Assembly: GCA_030407315.1 (NCBI GenBank)
Contig: JALQPE010002267.1
Coordinates: 1-64,000, forward strand
From: Asparagopsis taxiformis
Lineage: Eukaryota > Rhodophyta > Florideophyceae > Bonnemaisoniales > Bonnemaisoniaceae
DNA length: 64,000 nucleotides
Direction: 5' to 3'
Shown here piece after piece: positions 22,075 through 33,127 of the stretch. Below the pieces are notes generated by a model. The model had not been told where the DNA came from, searched no databases, and saw only the letters and a program-made list of their open reading frames with translations. The position numbers and the translations under genes are program-made. The stretch's first letter is position 1, and every line of letters begins with the position of its first letter.

Positions 22075-22900
22075 GTCGGGACGACAAATCTCTCAGGAGG
22101 GGGCCGTGTCGTACCGCCTGGCGGTCCTCGCTGATCGAGCCGTGTCGCTTCCCTATTGGGTACCCACTTACGGGATGTGCCAATCAGAAGGCACCAGCCA
22201 ACTGGCGTGTTTCCTATACTTAGGACCAGCTAAGGCTGACAAATAACCCCACCGGGCCTATCGGCCCCGGCCAAGACCCCACAAGGGGCAAATTTTAACT
22301 TAGGCTGATCAGCCATACATTACAATGTAAGCCTATTGGCAATGACCTCGCGGGTAGGCGAGCGCCAGTAATTGGGTTCTGATTGGTCACTAACTGGATA
22401 TTTATTCCTAACCACTAACCCTAGCTTACAGTAGACTTAGTATAAAACGGCCACTGGAATAGCCAGTAGGCACGGTTTCTAGAGTAACGTAAACTCAAGT
22501 GGAATTACGACCCACAGGAACAGTGTTCGCATACCTATTGTTCAACCCCTCTCCGGGAAAACCTTAGGGTTAGCCAACAGCTCGACGGATTACGTCATCT
22601 TGCTCCATTAATACGCATCTCGCGTGAGCGCTATAATCGCACAACCCCCTCGGGGTACCTACATCTGCTCTAACCGAGGCTTTGATACCTGCTACAATTA
22701 CGATGGAACAGTATACCGGGGAAGGGTAGCGCTCTTACGGGCGTGAGCGCTATAATCGCATCCGGGTAGCGATACCTTCTCTCATACGAGATTACCGGCT
22801 GGGTACGTTATAAGGTTCATCTGCTCTACCATCTCCTCTACCGAGGCTCGGGACACCTGTCGGGTGGTTTGCCGCTCTAGCGGATTTTCTACCTGCTACA
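22075..22900 (+). other. LTR-like regulatory region with internal repeats
   Basis: The stretch begins with TGTCGGGACGACA, has a CCAAT-type ATTGG near 22385, a TATA box at 22441 and no ORF. A 20-bp exact direct repeat containing 'gagcgctataatcgca' occurs at about 22624 and 22740, and 'catctgctcta...ccgaggct' recurs at about 22666 and 22818. This could be a solo LTR or the 5' end of a retroelement. I found no matching second LTR in the window, nor a certain tRNA primer site. Confidence 0.35.
22441..22447 (+). promoter_or_regulatory. TATA box candidate
   Basis: TATAAAA in the sequence 'agtataaaacggcc'. It is not followed by a supported gene, consistent with an LTR promoter. Confidence 0.4.
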
Positions 22901-23279
22901 GTACTGTTGGTTTCTTCGCATCTCAATTGGGTATGTAGGCTAACCGCAGTGCACAACATGGTATGATAGCTGGAATAATCCATGTCTGGGTTGGACGATC
23001 TCGTTTTTATGACGCCTGCTGCCCATTTCTCAAACTTAACAATGCGCTCCATTTTCATGATCTTGAATCCGTCGCTCTGGCATAATGGTCCGCATTTGGG
23101 GAGCGTGTTTGTTATGCGCCCATGCGCAACTATGAATGCTTCTGCATCAGAACATTTTCTTTCTGACCTTATGTCTTCCATAGTGATCGTGTTGCGGTAT
23201 GGCTGAGCTTGACTCTGGTGGTGGGGTGTAGCAAAGCGATTGGTGAGTCGCTCGAAATCTGCTCCTAGATGCAATCTCT

Positions 23280-23965
23280 TTCCTTGGTGTTCTTTGTAGT
23301 ATACGTGGCAATTCCGAAATTGCAATTATTTGCGACTTTCCTCGGAATTCGAATTTTGGCGGACATGAGCGATAACAGCAATGTGCGAGCATTGCTGGCG
23401 CATGCGCGTGCGCATCCGGCACACGTGTGCAGCGAACGAACTGACACACGGCCAACGGACCAACAGGTCCACACACGCGCGACCCACAAGGTCCTTTCCC
23501 ATTCGGGGATGTTACGAACAGTGTTTACACTTTAATGCGATGCCATCGTAGCTAAATTGGTATTGGCATCGTGCCGAGAGGGAAAGGGGACAAGAATCGA
23601 ACGGGAAACTTGCTCTAGTCTACGACTGACTTCTACGTTCCCGTTTTACGTTTTCGCCTAACGAGGCTCCGTTTCCGTCGAGCTGCGCACTCCCTGCCCA
23701 TTGCCACACGTGAGGCTGATCGCGTGTCGTGCCTACGGGTTTGGTTGAGAGCGCCTCTGGTGACGTGCCATCTCGTTTAGCAAACGTGAACCACGCGTGG
23801 AACGTTTCATCGTGAGGCCCGTGTCTACCTGCTAACCTACTCTACCCTATTCTTTTCTACTTTGCTACCAAAATACAGTCAAAAACCAGCGGGTGGCACA
23901 GTTTCGTTGTTTCGTTCGAAAGACACCATGTCATAGCTCGTACCAGCTAAACTTCTAACTACGTC
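23280..23965 (+). repeat. Interspersed repeat family R2, copy 1
   Basis: Diverged but colinear with 47320-47970 in the same orientation. Shared landmarks are 'ggcgcatgcgcg', 'cgtgctctagtct'/'cttgctctagtct', 'cactgccacacgtgaggct'/'cattgccacacgtgaggct', 'gagcgcctctggtgac' and 'cctcgtaccagct'/'agctcgtaccagct'. Neither copy has a long ORF, so it is a non-autonomous element or an element end. Confidence 0.75.
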
Positions 23966-24143
23966 GTTCCACATTCTTCAAAGAAGAAACGCTATGCATC
24001 TCCCTCCAAACAATTCCATAGAACATCGCTTGCTTCCTCGAATGGAAGATCCTGTTGGATGCATGCAGCCTCAAAATATTCCTTGAGCGTGTAGAGGTCA
24101 AGTCCCTGTTCGGGTACTCTACTGAACTTGAAATCTTTCATCA

Positions 24144-24851
24144 TCATTGAAACCTTTTTCTTACTATTAGTGAAGTCATGAGTGCGTGTTTGGCGCTCAC
24201 GACGATCATCTGGGGTTGGGTGCGTTTGCGTTCCCTATTGCGTCGTTGTAATGGTACTTGCGGAGAATCATAACCTGGAAACGCTGGTGCTTCCATAATC
24301 AGGCCGTTACTATGTCTAATAATTCGTCCCTGACCGTTTGTTTGCGACTCGTCCCGTTCCATATTTAGCGCTCGCGGACTGTCAGGTGATGCATCGGAAA
24401 TTTGAACGATGTCGCCTGTCCTATATACCAGTTGTTTCCTGATAACATCATTGCGACAGCTACCAGCTGGTTCTTCTGGTAATGCAATACCAAGAGTTGG
24501 GTCTTCGTCTGTGCTGGATTCCACTATTGCCACTGGTGTCATGTGCTGTGGTGTAAGATTGGTCTGTCGTTGCGTTTGATTCACAACTGGTGCGCTTCTC
24601 CGATCAGCAGTTGTTCTGACTACATATTGCGGGGTACCCACCCTTCTGTTCCTAGGCGGAGTTGTATTACCCACATGGGCCCTGCAGTAGTTTGTGGCGA
24701 TGTTTAGTCCAGCTTCATCGTGCTCAAAAAGGGACTCGAATACTGCTGGGATTACTCTGATTCCAGTTCTGATACGGATTTTGAATCCTAATACTGACAT
24801 CAGATTACGTAGTAGGTGAAAGAATCTGGAATGGTCAAGCATGTTATCCAT
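24144..24851 (-). CDS. Hypothetical protein, 235 codons
   Basis: Not recognised. The ATG at 24851 opens a frame with a hydrophobic first helix and then a polar, Thr/Arg-rich region lacking known motifs. Codon pattern and the absence of flanking genes make it a weak prediction. Together with the small frame at 24891-25163 it could be the remnant of an element gene. Confidence 0.3.
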   Translation of the reverse strand: MDNMLDHSRFFHLLRNLMSVLGFKIRIRTGIRVIPAVFESLFEHDEAGLNIATNYCRAHVGNTTPPRNRRVGTPQYVVRTTADRRSAPVVNQTQRQTNLTPQHMTPVAIVESSTDEDPTLGIALPEEPAGSCRNDVIRKQLVYRTGDIVQISDASPDSPRALNMERDESQTNGQGRIIRHSNGLIMEAPAFPGYDSPQVPLQRRNRERKRTQPQMIVVSAKHALMTSLIVRKRFQ

Positions 24852-24890
24852 CCCGACTAGTTCCGGAGATAATGACTTGGGCAGAATTTC

Positions 24891-25163
24891 TCACGCTGCT
24901 TCTTCATTTTGTGCATGCAAAGCCAACTTGAGGTAGTGGTTCAGATCTCTGAGCGCTTTCTCTTCATTTTTGCTGAAGCTTTCGACGTCTCTGTTGATTT
25001 CTCCGAATTTCGGATGCTTCTGGAGGTCAAAATTTTCTATCAGAAGGTATCCGGTGGCCACGGAGTTCTCCGGTGGCAGTACGTAACCGGGCGGTTCCAT
25101 ATCGCGGCTGAAGCTTTGATAGCTTTTCACACAGTTCCATTCATTAAGGGCACAACCAAGCAT
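24891..25163 (-). CDS. Hypothetical protein, 90 codons
   Basis: Not recognised. A short acidic, helical frame on the same strand as 24144-24851 and separated from it by about 40 bp. An intron or frame break could join the two, but I see no clear splice pair. Confidence 0.25.
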   Translation of the reverse strand: MLGCALNEWNCVKSYQSFSRDMEPPGYVLPPENSVATGYLLIENFDLQKHPKFGEINRDVESFSKNEEKALRDLNHYLKLALHAQNEEAA

Positions 25164-25218
25164 TGCACAAACGGGTGCTCGGGACGGGGCTGAAAGGAGT
25201 TACTCTTGACTTCGAAGT

Positions 25219-25455
25219 GATAGGGTACGGAGGGTGACTCGAAAGTCACAGTGTGATCAAAGGGGTCTTGCTGGTGGAACGTGCTACGCTTCCACGAGCA
25301 TTGGTACCTACAAACCGAGTATCGTAGCGGATGGGTTGGTGATAAAGTACTGAGGGTGACTTGACAGTCACTGTGTGATCAAGTGTGTTTTTGCTGGTGG
25401 AACGTGCTACGCTTCCACAAGCAGGAGTGGATACAAACCTGAGTTTGTAGTGGGT
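25219..25455 (+). repeat. Tandem duplication, ~120-bp unit
   Basis: Two units share 'gctggtggaacgtgctacgc' at about 25269 and 25390, each preceded by a short hairpin of the type GTGACT...AGTCAC. Confidence 0.85.
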
Positions 25456-25460
25456 GATTT

Positions 25461-26206
25461 TCGTGGCTTCGTTGCACGGAAGCCGGGGTCTTCAGTGTAG
25501 GATGAGGGATTCCTCTTTCGTTGTGGGACGAACTAAAAAAATTCATTGATCTGCCGTTTTCGTTGTGCTTGTTCTCTCTAGATTGCCTAAGCGGTTCATA
25601 TACATCTTGAAGTTAGTTTCTGCCCGCGATCTCGCTGAGACAGTCGGTGAGCTTGCAGATACAGTCACGATACTGTGATGTCTCGTCCTGAATGGGGGCT
25701 ATATGGTCGACCGTCGGATGTGAGGATGTCCACATCCGTCGCAAGTTGACAAGGGTGCCACGGGTACACGTGAGAGCCTCTGTGTACGCAAAAATGTTGA
25801 CAACTTGCCACTCTTAACAGTTGGTGGCTTCGTTGAACGGAAGCCGTGGTCTTCAGTGTTGCTTGAGGGGTTCCTCTATCGTTATAGAACGACTAAATTT
25901 TATTCGGGGTACAACTCTTATTTGTTGTGTGCTGCCTTGTTCTTCTTCGTTCTAGTCCTCTCCCCTAATTTGCCTAAGTGGTTGATATACATTCTGAAGT
26001 TAGACTACCTGAGAACTCGCAAAGACAGTTGGTGAGCTCGGGGAGACGGTCACGATACAGTGATGTCTCGTTTCGAGTGAGGCTATATGGTCAACAGTCG
26101 GATGTGGGAATGTCCACATCCGTCGCAAGTTGTCAAGTTGCCACGGATACACGTGTGAGATACTTTGTACGCAACGGTGTTGACAACTTGCTATCATTAA
26201 CAGTTT
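25461..26206 (+). repeat. Tandem duplication, ~360-385-bp unit
   Basis: Two diverged units run from about 25461 and 25822. Both start 'gtggcttcgttg', contain 'gatgtctcgt' and 'gctatatggtc', and hold a hairpin with arms CGGATGTG and CACATCCG, ending near 'ttaacagtt'. No gene is supported. Confidence 0.85.
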
Positions 26207-27460
26207 TTGAGAACGTTTGCCTGGGAGCGAAGATTAGTTCCCAAGTTCAAGCGATATTTTTCATTGTCACCGAACCGCAATTGGCGGTGCCGCTTTGACT
26301 GCAGCGGGTCTGAAATGCCTCGCCCACTTACAGTTAAATTCTCGTACATTTCTAGTGTTCACGCCCTATATCTAGTACACAGTTTTCCTTGCTGATCTTT
26401 AGAAGAGTTTGCATGTATTTCTCTGGACGGGAGCAGAACCTGCAAGTTCAGAATCAAAGTTTGAATGATACGTGGCAATACTTAATACCGGAGCAGTAAA
26501 CATTGCCCGAATTTATGCTATCGAAACATTGAAGCTTTCGCAGATTAACTAGACATCTCGATGTAATCTTGCCATTTTCAGAACGTTACGAACACTACCG
26601 AAAATTGTTTCTAGAACCAATGATCCGCAACAGGAATGTATTATACGTGACAGAAAGTTGTCGCGATGGTCGAGACAGCTATTCGCAGGTACCGATGTCG
26701 AAATTTGCGACAAGAGAAACTGAATCAAACCAGTGTCTCGAGACAGGATGATTTCTCCGAAGTTCGCATGATACGCAAAGTTTCAGGCAAATCTGATCGT
26801 GGACTGAATGTCCAAATACGTATCATTTGTCATCAACGTGCTGGGACGGCTACGATTCGTAGCCGTCCCAGCATGTTATAGCATACGATACGTCAGTGAA
26901 ATGAGGGGGTATTGCGGTCACTGATGGAGACTGCAACTTTTTCCCCTATCTCACAACGGATATTTCTCCGACTCTTTACCGTATTGTGTGTGTAATTTCA
27001 CATACGTGCAATGAATAAAGGCGTAAGCAACAGTAAGGGCGGGGAGGAGAATCATTTTCGGTGCTTCCAGTAAAGTAGTCAGCTAGTCGTTTAGCTACGA
27101 TGCAGCACGTGTGACCAATGAGCAACAGCAAACAAGCGCAGAAGCCTGCACCTGAACGACTACAAGACGTCTGGACCCTCATACAAGCGCCATGCACCAC
27201 ACATCCGTTTGGAAGCAAATGGCGACATGATTGGTCCGCCATCGCCGGTGTATGACAATACAATCACGGCGCAGACCTAAGCGAGCTCAAATAATCGCAA
27301 ATTAGCATCCAATCCATGAATCATTCATGCAGAACAATCCACTGCTACGCATCTCAATTGTACATGCCGCACAGGGGAACAGTAGTGCTGCAACTTTGTC
27401 ATTTGACCGACATCACTTGCGTGCCTCTGCTTCACATTTCACGAATGTCCCGACAATGCC
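26207..27460. other. Intergenic, no gene recognised
   Basis: Apart from the hairpin at 26839-26873, I see no coding or RNA feature before the protease gene at 27461. Confidence 0.5.
26839..26873. repeat. 35-nt perfect hairpin
   Basis: Two 17-nt arms, the left one TGCTGGGACGGCTACGA, separated by a single T. Its role is unknown; it may be a small element remnant. Confidence 0.9.
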
Positions 27461-29314
27461 ATGACGCGTAACGCAATTCCAGCTTCGACTTTCCGTCTCT
27501 TCTTGACGCTGCTCTACATCTACACGCGGCTGCTGTGGCCATGCGGTACGCAAGCCGCTTTGTCGCTCGCCCAGCCGCGGCTTGCTTTTCGACGATGCCC
27601 GTGCGTGGTTGAGCGCACTTTAACCGCTGATGCGACGCGTGCGGCGCGCGTGTTTGTAGTGCAAAATCGATCTACGCACGTAAATGGGCTTTATTTGCCG
27701 ACGTTGCATACTCGAGAGATTGACGTTGTGTCGCGCCAAATGTATGCTTCGCGCGTCGTACTTCACATTTCGGAAATGGGGTTTTTTGCATTGATGTTCA
27801 AGCATGACGGCGTTTCGTACGGCGAACAATGGCAAAACGAGTTTCAGCTACTGCCTGTGTCACGATTCAGTCAATGTCCCTCTGTGCTCGGTACAGCGTT
27901 TGAGGCAAAGGGTCCGGGTAAAGATAGTGCAAAATGGGAAAAGAAAATGCAATCTCATTTTTGGCGTTTCGTGACGCCATCGTTGCAGGTTGCACGCCGC
28001 GAACAAGAACGCATTCCGCGGGAAAAACAGGCGTCGCACACTAGAATAGTCGGTGGTGATCTTGCGTCGAGCGAATCGCAATCGCATCTAGTGTCACTGT
28101 CATTCGGTCTAGAAGGCAAAGCGTGCTCGGGAACGCTTCTGTCGTCGCGATGGGTACTCACAGCCGCGCATTGCAATGTCACGACATCATGGCAAGCGCG
28201 TATTGGCGCGGCGCGTCAAGCAATTGGAGTTCCCACATTGATCAAGCAGGTATTTAATCACGAGTTGTATGTCGACGACATCTCTGGACTTGATTACGAC
28301 GTGGCGGTAGTCGAACTTTTGAACGACGCACCGCCAGGTAGCACGTATGTGTCCGTGAATGACAACAGTGGTCTTCCACAAGTCGGGTCATTTGTGCGCG
28401 TCATTGGGTATGGACAGGAAGCTGAGAATGTTGAGGGGAATTCTAGACTGAGACAGGTGGATGTCCCGACGACATTGTGGTCGACTTGTCGTGCAGTATA
28501 CTCGGAGATTGATGTCCAAGTGAAGGACGAACTGCATGTATGCACTGGATACGAGCATGGCGGCTGTTCATTCTGCCACGGTGATTCCGGTGGGCCGATT
28601 TTACAATATGATGCCGACGGGCAGCCCGTTCAGATGGGAATTATATCATTTCAGTTGGGATGCGGCGAGCCGCGAACCCCTGGCGTGTCGACTCGCACCT
28701 CGGCATATGTGGAATGGATGGCTGCAAAGGGCGCCGTTTTCACACGGTCGTCGACTTCAATCGCGGTGTTCACAGCGGACAGCCCGGTCACATCGGCCGA
28801 GAATCTGGAGGGCGATCTGGAGCGCGAGAAGCGGGTAGAAACACGCGTCATCATCGGATGGTCTCTGTTCGCGGGTGTGACGGTGTTGATCATGGTTTTC
28901 GTCGCGATGCGGTTCAGGAAATTCGCGGCTCAACGACGGGCAAGGAGCGAGGAAACAACGGATGTGGACAGTTTTAGTGTACATACAAGTCAAAGAACGG
29001 ACGAGGTCGATGTGACGTTTTCGGACAGGTTTATGGATGCAATTGATGGCGGCGGCGGTTCAGGTGCGAATATACGGGCGCTTGTTTCGTCGAGAGGGAG
29101 TGCGCATTCTAGTGGGACGATATTTTACAGCGTGGAAAGTCTGGGGATGAGTTTTTGGAATAGGAATGAGCAAGGCGCGAGCGCGGACGGAAGCGAACGT
29201 GGGAGGATTGATGGTGATTCATTTGCAGATGTTAGCTTGGCGGCATTTGCGTCCTCGAGAGGGTCCGATACCGAGCAGAGTTGCAGGACGTTGGGTGATG
29301 TAGATCCTGATTGA
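27461..29314 (+). CDS. Membrane-anchored trypsin-like serine protease (S1 family)
   Basis: 617 residues from the ATG at 27461. A signal peptide ends near residue 33. The N-terminal domain begins with CPC and closes with CPSVL, a pattern shared with the proteases at 31215 and 33128. The S1 domain starts with RIVGG (about 196); the triad is His in LTAAHC (about 235), Asp in YDVAVVEL (about 284) and Ser in CHGDSGGP (about 376). A transmembrane helix lies at about 467-489 (VIIGWSLFAGVTVLIMVFVA), followed by a ~128-residue Ser-rich cytoplasmic tail. It is probably a type I cell-surface protease with extracellular activity. The substrate is unknown. It heads a cluster of four related genes. Confidence 0.85.
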   Translation: MTRNAIPASTFRLFLTLLYIYTRLLWPCGTQAALSLAQPRLAFRRCPCVVERTLTADATRAARVFVVQNRSTHVNGLYLPTLHTREIDVVSRQMYASRVVLHISEMGFFALMFKHDGVSYGEQWQNEFQLLPVSRFSQCPSVLGTAFEAKGPGKDSAKWEKKMQSHFWRFVTPSLQVARREQERIPREKQASHTRIVGGDLASSESQSHLVSLSFGLEGKACSGTLLSSRWVLTAAHCNVTTSWQARIGAARQAIGVPTLIKQVFNHELYVDDISGLDYDVAVVELLNDAPPGSTYVSVNDNSGLPQVGSFVRVIGYGQEAENVEGNSRLRQVDVPTTLWSTCRAVYSEIDVQVKDELHVCTGYEHGGCSFCHGDSGGPILQYDADGQPVQMGIISFQLGCGEPRTPGVSTRTSAYVEWMAAKGAVFTRSSTSIAVFTADSPVTSAENLEGDLEREKRVETRVIIGWSLFAGVTVLIMVFVAMRFRKFAAQRRARSEETTDVDSFSVHTSQRTDEVDVTFSDRFMDAIDGGGGSGANIRALVSSRGSAHSSGTIFYSVESLGMSFWNRNEQGASADGSERGRIDGDSFADVSLAAFASSRGSDTEQSCRTLGDVDPD

Positions 29315-29677
29315 GAATCTGGATTGCAGCAGGTAGCGCAGGTGGGATTTGCGCTTATTTTTCGGGTGTACAGTATGTGGTAGATGAGTGATGTACATGT
29401 GTGAGGAAACAAGGCCAGAGACCAGGGGTCAATTTTATTCTAAATCAACAGTATGTGATTGTGTGTGTGTGCGAGCAATCAGGTGTGGCACACGTAATAT
29501 TTTTAAAATTATACATATCGAAACATGACATGAGCTCAGCATTGCAAGACGTAGCGTTGCTGACGTGGATTGGGAGCACTAACTTGATAAACGGCTCTTC
29601 AACTGCGTGAAAATTGAGTAAAATAGCGCATACCAATTGGCTTTCCGTCATGCTAACAAACATGTCCAAACAATCAA
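29315..29677. other. Intergenic, no feature recognised
   Basis: AT-rich 363 bp between two convergent genes; nothing supported. Confidence 0.5.
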
Positions 29678-30418
29678 TCAAATATTAGGCTCAATCCTAT
29701 CCTCAGAAACTTGTCTCACCCCAATACTCGCACTATTCATCTCCGAACCATTAGCACCGAGAGCATCACCTTGAATCTCCCTTTCAGCGAGACCGCCCGC
29801 CTCCACACTCACCATATCCCCCTCTGTGCTACATTCCGACACACCATTCTTCACACCCATTTCAATTTTTTCCTTAATCGCTTTCTGCACCTGCTCCCTC
29901 TTCGCGATCAGCATATTTCTCTCCCGTTCCTTCTCCTTGTCGTTTACCTGCGCCTTGCGCTTCCTCTTCTTCTCCGCCTCCAATTCCTGCGCAATCCTAC
30001 GCTTCGTACTCACAGACAGCATCATCCCGACCGGCTCCGGCTCCTCCTCCTCTTCGTCGAGCGGTTGCGGCAGCTCCGACATCTCCATCTGCCGCCGCTT
30101 CCGTCTGCTGCGAATGCTGAACAGAATGGCCACGACGCCCACGAAGACGAGCACCCCGCCGATGATGACGATGATTCGCGGCAACCATACGCTGGACAAC
30201 ATGCGAATCTCGACCGGAAACGCGCCGCGTGCTCCCTCATCGCCTTGTGTGTGTATCGGCGCCCCGCGCACCCCAAGCGCCGCGCTTAGCGTGCCCAACG
30301 TGAACGCTTGTTGCACACTCATGGCAATTCGTCGTGGCGTTGCGTGTCGCCACCGCGCGCCGCGAATGAAGGATCGATGTTTAATAGGTTTTGGTAATGC
30401 ACAAGGTTGCTCTCGCAT
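29678..30418 (-). CDS. Single-pass membrane protein with a protease-cluster tail
   Basis: 246 residues from the ATG at 30418. A hydrophobic, signal-like start near residue 33 and a strong transmembrane helix at about 80-102 (PRIIVIIGGVLVFVGVVAIL) are followed by a basic stop-transfer patch and a charged, helical cytoplasmic tail. The last residues read SEDRIEPN, identical to an eight-residue motif near the end of the pseudoprotease at 33128-34762. No protease domain is present. I infer a shortened relative that keeps only the membrane anchor and tail, perhaps a signalling or sorting partner for its neighbours. No other family recognised. Confidence 0.65.
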   Translation of the reverse strand: MREQPCALPKPIKHRSFIRGARWRHATPRRIAMSVQQAFTLGTLSAALGVRGAPIHTQGDEGARGAFPVEIRMLSSVWLPRIIVIIGGVLVFVGVVAILFSIRSRRKRRQMEMSELPQPLDEEEEEPEPVGMMLSVSTKRRIAQELEAEKKRKRKAQVNDKEKERERNMLIAKREQVQKAIKEKIEMGVKNGVSECSTEGDMVSVEAGGLAEREIQGDALGANGSEMNSASIGVRQVSEDRIEPNI

Positions 30419-31214
30419 GACCGCCGATAGTGTCTTCGTTAATCATGGTATGGACACTAGCATTTCATAGTTGACCGCTTGCTACGAGATTTTGTTTCGC
30501 CTTCAAGTGCAGAATGGCTGTAAGCATTGACGGTACGTACCATTCACACGGCTCGTATTGCGGCATGTCCACCGCCTTGGAAGCATATTGTACGCAGGAG
30601 ACCGCCGGAAGTTTTATTTTTATCATACGGATTGGTCCGTGTTGAGTGCTTGGGTCTGGTCCGAATGGGCAATGGGCACAGAAATCTTGTCTCGCCAACC
30701 CGTTGTTGCTCCCAACTAAATTTAACTGCCAACAAACGCACCGGCCTTCGTTCGTTGTGACACGACCTCTTCACTGTGCGTCTTCATGCTGGTCGCGCTC
30801 ATCGTCTTCAATGTCATCCGTGTCACTGTGCGGCACACGATACCACGTATCGCGCAGTGTACCCGTCCAACTTGATGTTTGTCCATGCTTCAGCATGCCA
30901 ATCACATCGCGCTCCACAGATCAACCATCCGTGCCGTGCACTGGAGAAAACTCAACATCTTTTATACTCGTACATACCATAATCTATTGGTATCCTGCAA
31001 TCCTAATCACACATGTTCTATGTCTAGTGTGTGTACACATGTCCTTCGTTACATGCGTGTGTTATTCCGAAAATAGTACTCGAGCTGAGCCTAACGCCAG
31101 TCACCTAAAATATCCATCCAACATGCTAGTGATAACCAGTCGAAAACAAACGTCTATCACCGAGTCGCGACAGACCACCTCTAGTGCCAAAATCCAGTCA
31201 TTGTCCAACCCCTT
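30419..31214. other. Intergenic, no feature recognised
   Basis: 796 bp between two minus-strand genes. One plus-strand frame is open but reads antisense into the neighbouring protease and has no features of a gene. Confidence 0.5.
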
Positions 31215-32630
31215 CTACACGGAGCCAGCTTCACCAGCAACCGTCTCCACATTGGATGCAGCCTTAGTCGCTGCCTGATCTTGTCTTCTTGCCTTGACAA
31301 CCATCACTCCGAGCACAATCAACCCGAGCACACAGATCCCGAGAACAACCAAAATTACAACGAAAACTGCCACTGGTATTGAAAACGAGCTGTCATTGTC
31401 TTCTACAACACTATTGCTTTCTACCTCACTTTCCGGATCCGGTGATACTCCTAACAATCCAGCTGCCGCTTCCGCACTTCCTGCCCCAAATTGAGGTACG
31501 ATTGAAGTCGACGTATTAAACACAGCACCACTACTCCTCATCCATTCGATATAACTCGATACGCGCACATAAACACCCGGAAGACCACGCAATCCACACT
31601 CGTACCCAAACGATACCAGCCCTACCACCACCGGGTGGTTGTCCGCGTCGAATTGCACTGCAGGTCCGCCGGAATCGCCGCTGCATGAGTCGCCTTGGCA
31701 AAACTCCTGGTCGTATCCGGCGCAAAAATGCAGCGATTCGTCTTCAAGCGCTGCCATGAACGACAGCAATCTTCTACACTTTTCGAAATTCACAACTGGC
31801 AGATCAATTTGTCTCAACGATACGTTTTCAACGTCATCGTCTTGCTTTAGTCCATAGCCAGATATTCTCGAAAAGCTGCCCGGAAGCGGCATGTTGGCAT
31901 CGGCATTGATGCGGACAAATATCGCCCCTGCCGGTGCATCTTTCTCAAGCTCGATGAGCGCGATGTCGCCTTCTTCCTCAATGAATTCACCGGTGTACAG
32001 CTCGTTGTTGAACACGGCTTTCACCCGTCTGACAAACCCGCGGCTGGCATTGAGGGTGAAAATACGGATGATGTCTTCTTCCGTAGCCCTGCAGTGCGCG
32101 GCGGTAAGCACCCAGCGCGCGGACAGCAGCACTCCAGAGCAGACAAATTGATTAATAGAGGTGCTGATGGACACCATGTAACGCGATGTGTTGCGAAATG
32201 CCTGGACGCCGCCAAATATACGCGGGCTGCCCGAATCAGAGCTGGCTTTGGGCTGTTCCAGAACGACTGGACAGCTGAAATTTGGCTGCAACATCTGCGT
32301 GTCGGAAACGAGAGTTAGTGATACATCGGATTGGTGTTGCGACAGCAAGGACACGGATGTGTTGCTGTGATGTGGTAGACGAATTGGATTGCGGTTCTGT
32401 GGACGGGAGGACGATGCCAACCTGTGATGGGGAATTATGGTTTGTGTGGTTGCAAGGGAGGATTGCTGATGGTGGTGGGATACTGCGATCTGTGCATCAG
32501 GGGGCAGGGTACCGGATATGTGCAGGAGGCAAGGGCATTGGTGGATGGAGAGTTGGGAAGGGTTGATGGCCTCACTGTGGAGAAGGAGAAGAGAAAAAAG
32601 GGTTGTGGTTGGAATGGTGAGTGATTTCAT
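31215..32630 (-). CDS. Membrane-anchored trypsin-like serine protease (S1 family)
   Basis: I prefer the ATG at 32630 because a signal peptide (MKSLTIPTTTLFSLLLLHSEA) follows at once; the frame is open to 32750. This gives 471 residues. The CPC-to-CPVVL N-terminal domain precedes an S1 domain that starts RIFGG. The full triad is present: TAAHC, GDIALIEL and CSGDSGGP, with Cys pairs as expected. A transmembrane helix (VAVFVVILVVLGICVLGLIVLG) sits close to the C-terminus with a short tail. It is an intact relative of the gene at 27461 on the opposite strand and a likely active cell-surface protease. Confidence 0.85.
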   Translation of the reverse strand: MKSLTIPTTTLFSLLLLHSEAINPSQLSIHQCPCLLHISGTLPPDAQIAVSHHHQQSSLATTQTIIPHHRLASSSRPQNRNPIRLPHHSNTSVSLLSQHQSDVSLTLVSDTQMLQPNFSCPVVLEQPKASSDSGSPRIFGGVQAFRNTSRYMVSISTSINQFVCSGVLLSARWVLTAAHCRATEEDIIRIFTLNASRGFVRRVKAVFNNELYTGEFIEEEGDIALIELEKDAPAGAIFVRINADANMPLPGSFSRISGYGLKQDDDVENVSLRQIDLPVVNFEKCRRLLSFMAALEDESLHFCAGYDQEFCQGDSCSGDSGGPAVQFDADNHPVVVGLVSFGYECGLRGLPGVYVRVSSYIEWMRSSGAVFNTSTSIVPQFGAGSAEAAAGLLGVSPDPESEVESNSVVEDNDSSFSIPVAVFVVILVVLGICVLGLIVLGVMVVKARRQDQAATKAASNVETVAGEAGSV

Positions 32631-33127
32631 GGTGGATGTGCACAATGTTGACGTGGTGGTGGTGTGAGATGTGCAGTTTGTGGTAGAAGATATTGAATGG
32701 CGGACATGTGGGTAATTTGTATAATGATGAGCGAGATGTTGAAATCGCATCTGCTAGTAGATATCTAGTCGTTCTAATAATGTCGAGACTGTAGTAAGTT
32801 GAGGGAGTGGGGGTGCGTAAATTTGAGCACGAGGGGACGAAACTAAAGTGCGTATGATGATCATGTAGTCACGGAGCGTTGGAGCAATCGGCGCCGCACC
32901 GGCAACGGCCGTCTTGGAATCGGTCAAGCAATGCGTTGCAATGCAATGCCCCCCTGTAAATAAATCAGCCATCGTCTTCCACTCGCTCGTTCCATCCAAC
33001 ATAACACGCATCATGATGGTGCTGTCGCTGTCGGCTTGCCTTAAGTTTAGCAGTCATCTCAACTAGTCGAATATATATCTCTTCAGGTTAATCGCATACT
33101 CGCTTACATCAACAAGCATGGCCGCGT
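32631..33127. other. Intergenic, no feature recognised
   Basis: 497 bp upstream of one minus-strand protease gene and downstream of the next. No gene or clear element. Confidence 0.5.

Noticed and set aside
22792..23325. 177-codon minus-strand frame as a gene
   Set aside because: It spans the border between the LTR-like region and repeat R2, and shows no motif or domain.
23585..23620. Minus-strand tRNA-like box in repeat R2
   Set aside because: The box is not kept in the second copy at 47320-47970 and no cloverleaf can be drawn.
30646..31278. 210-codon plus-strand frame
   Set aside because: Ends antisense within the protease gene at 31215; composition fits a shadow frame.
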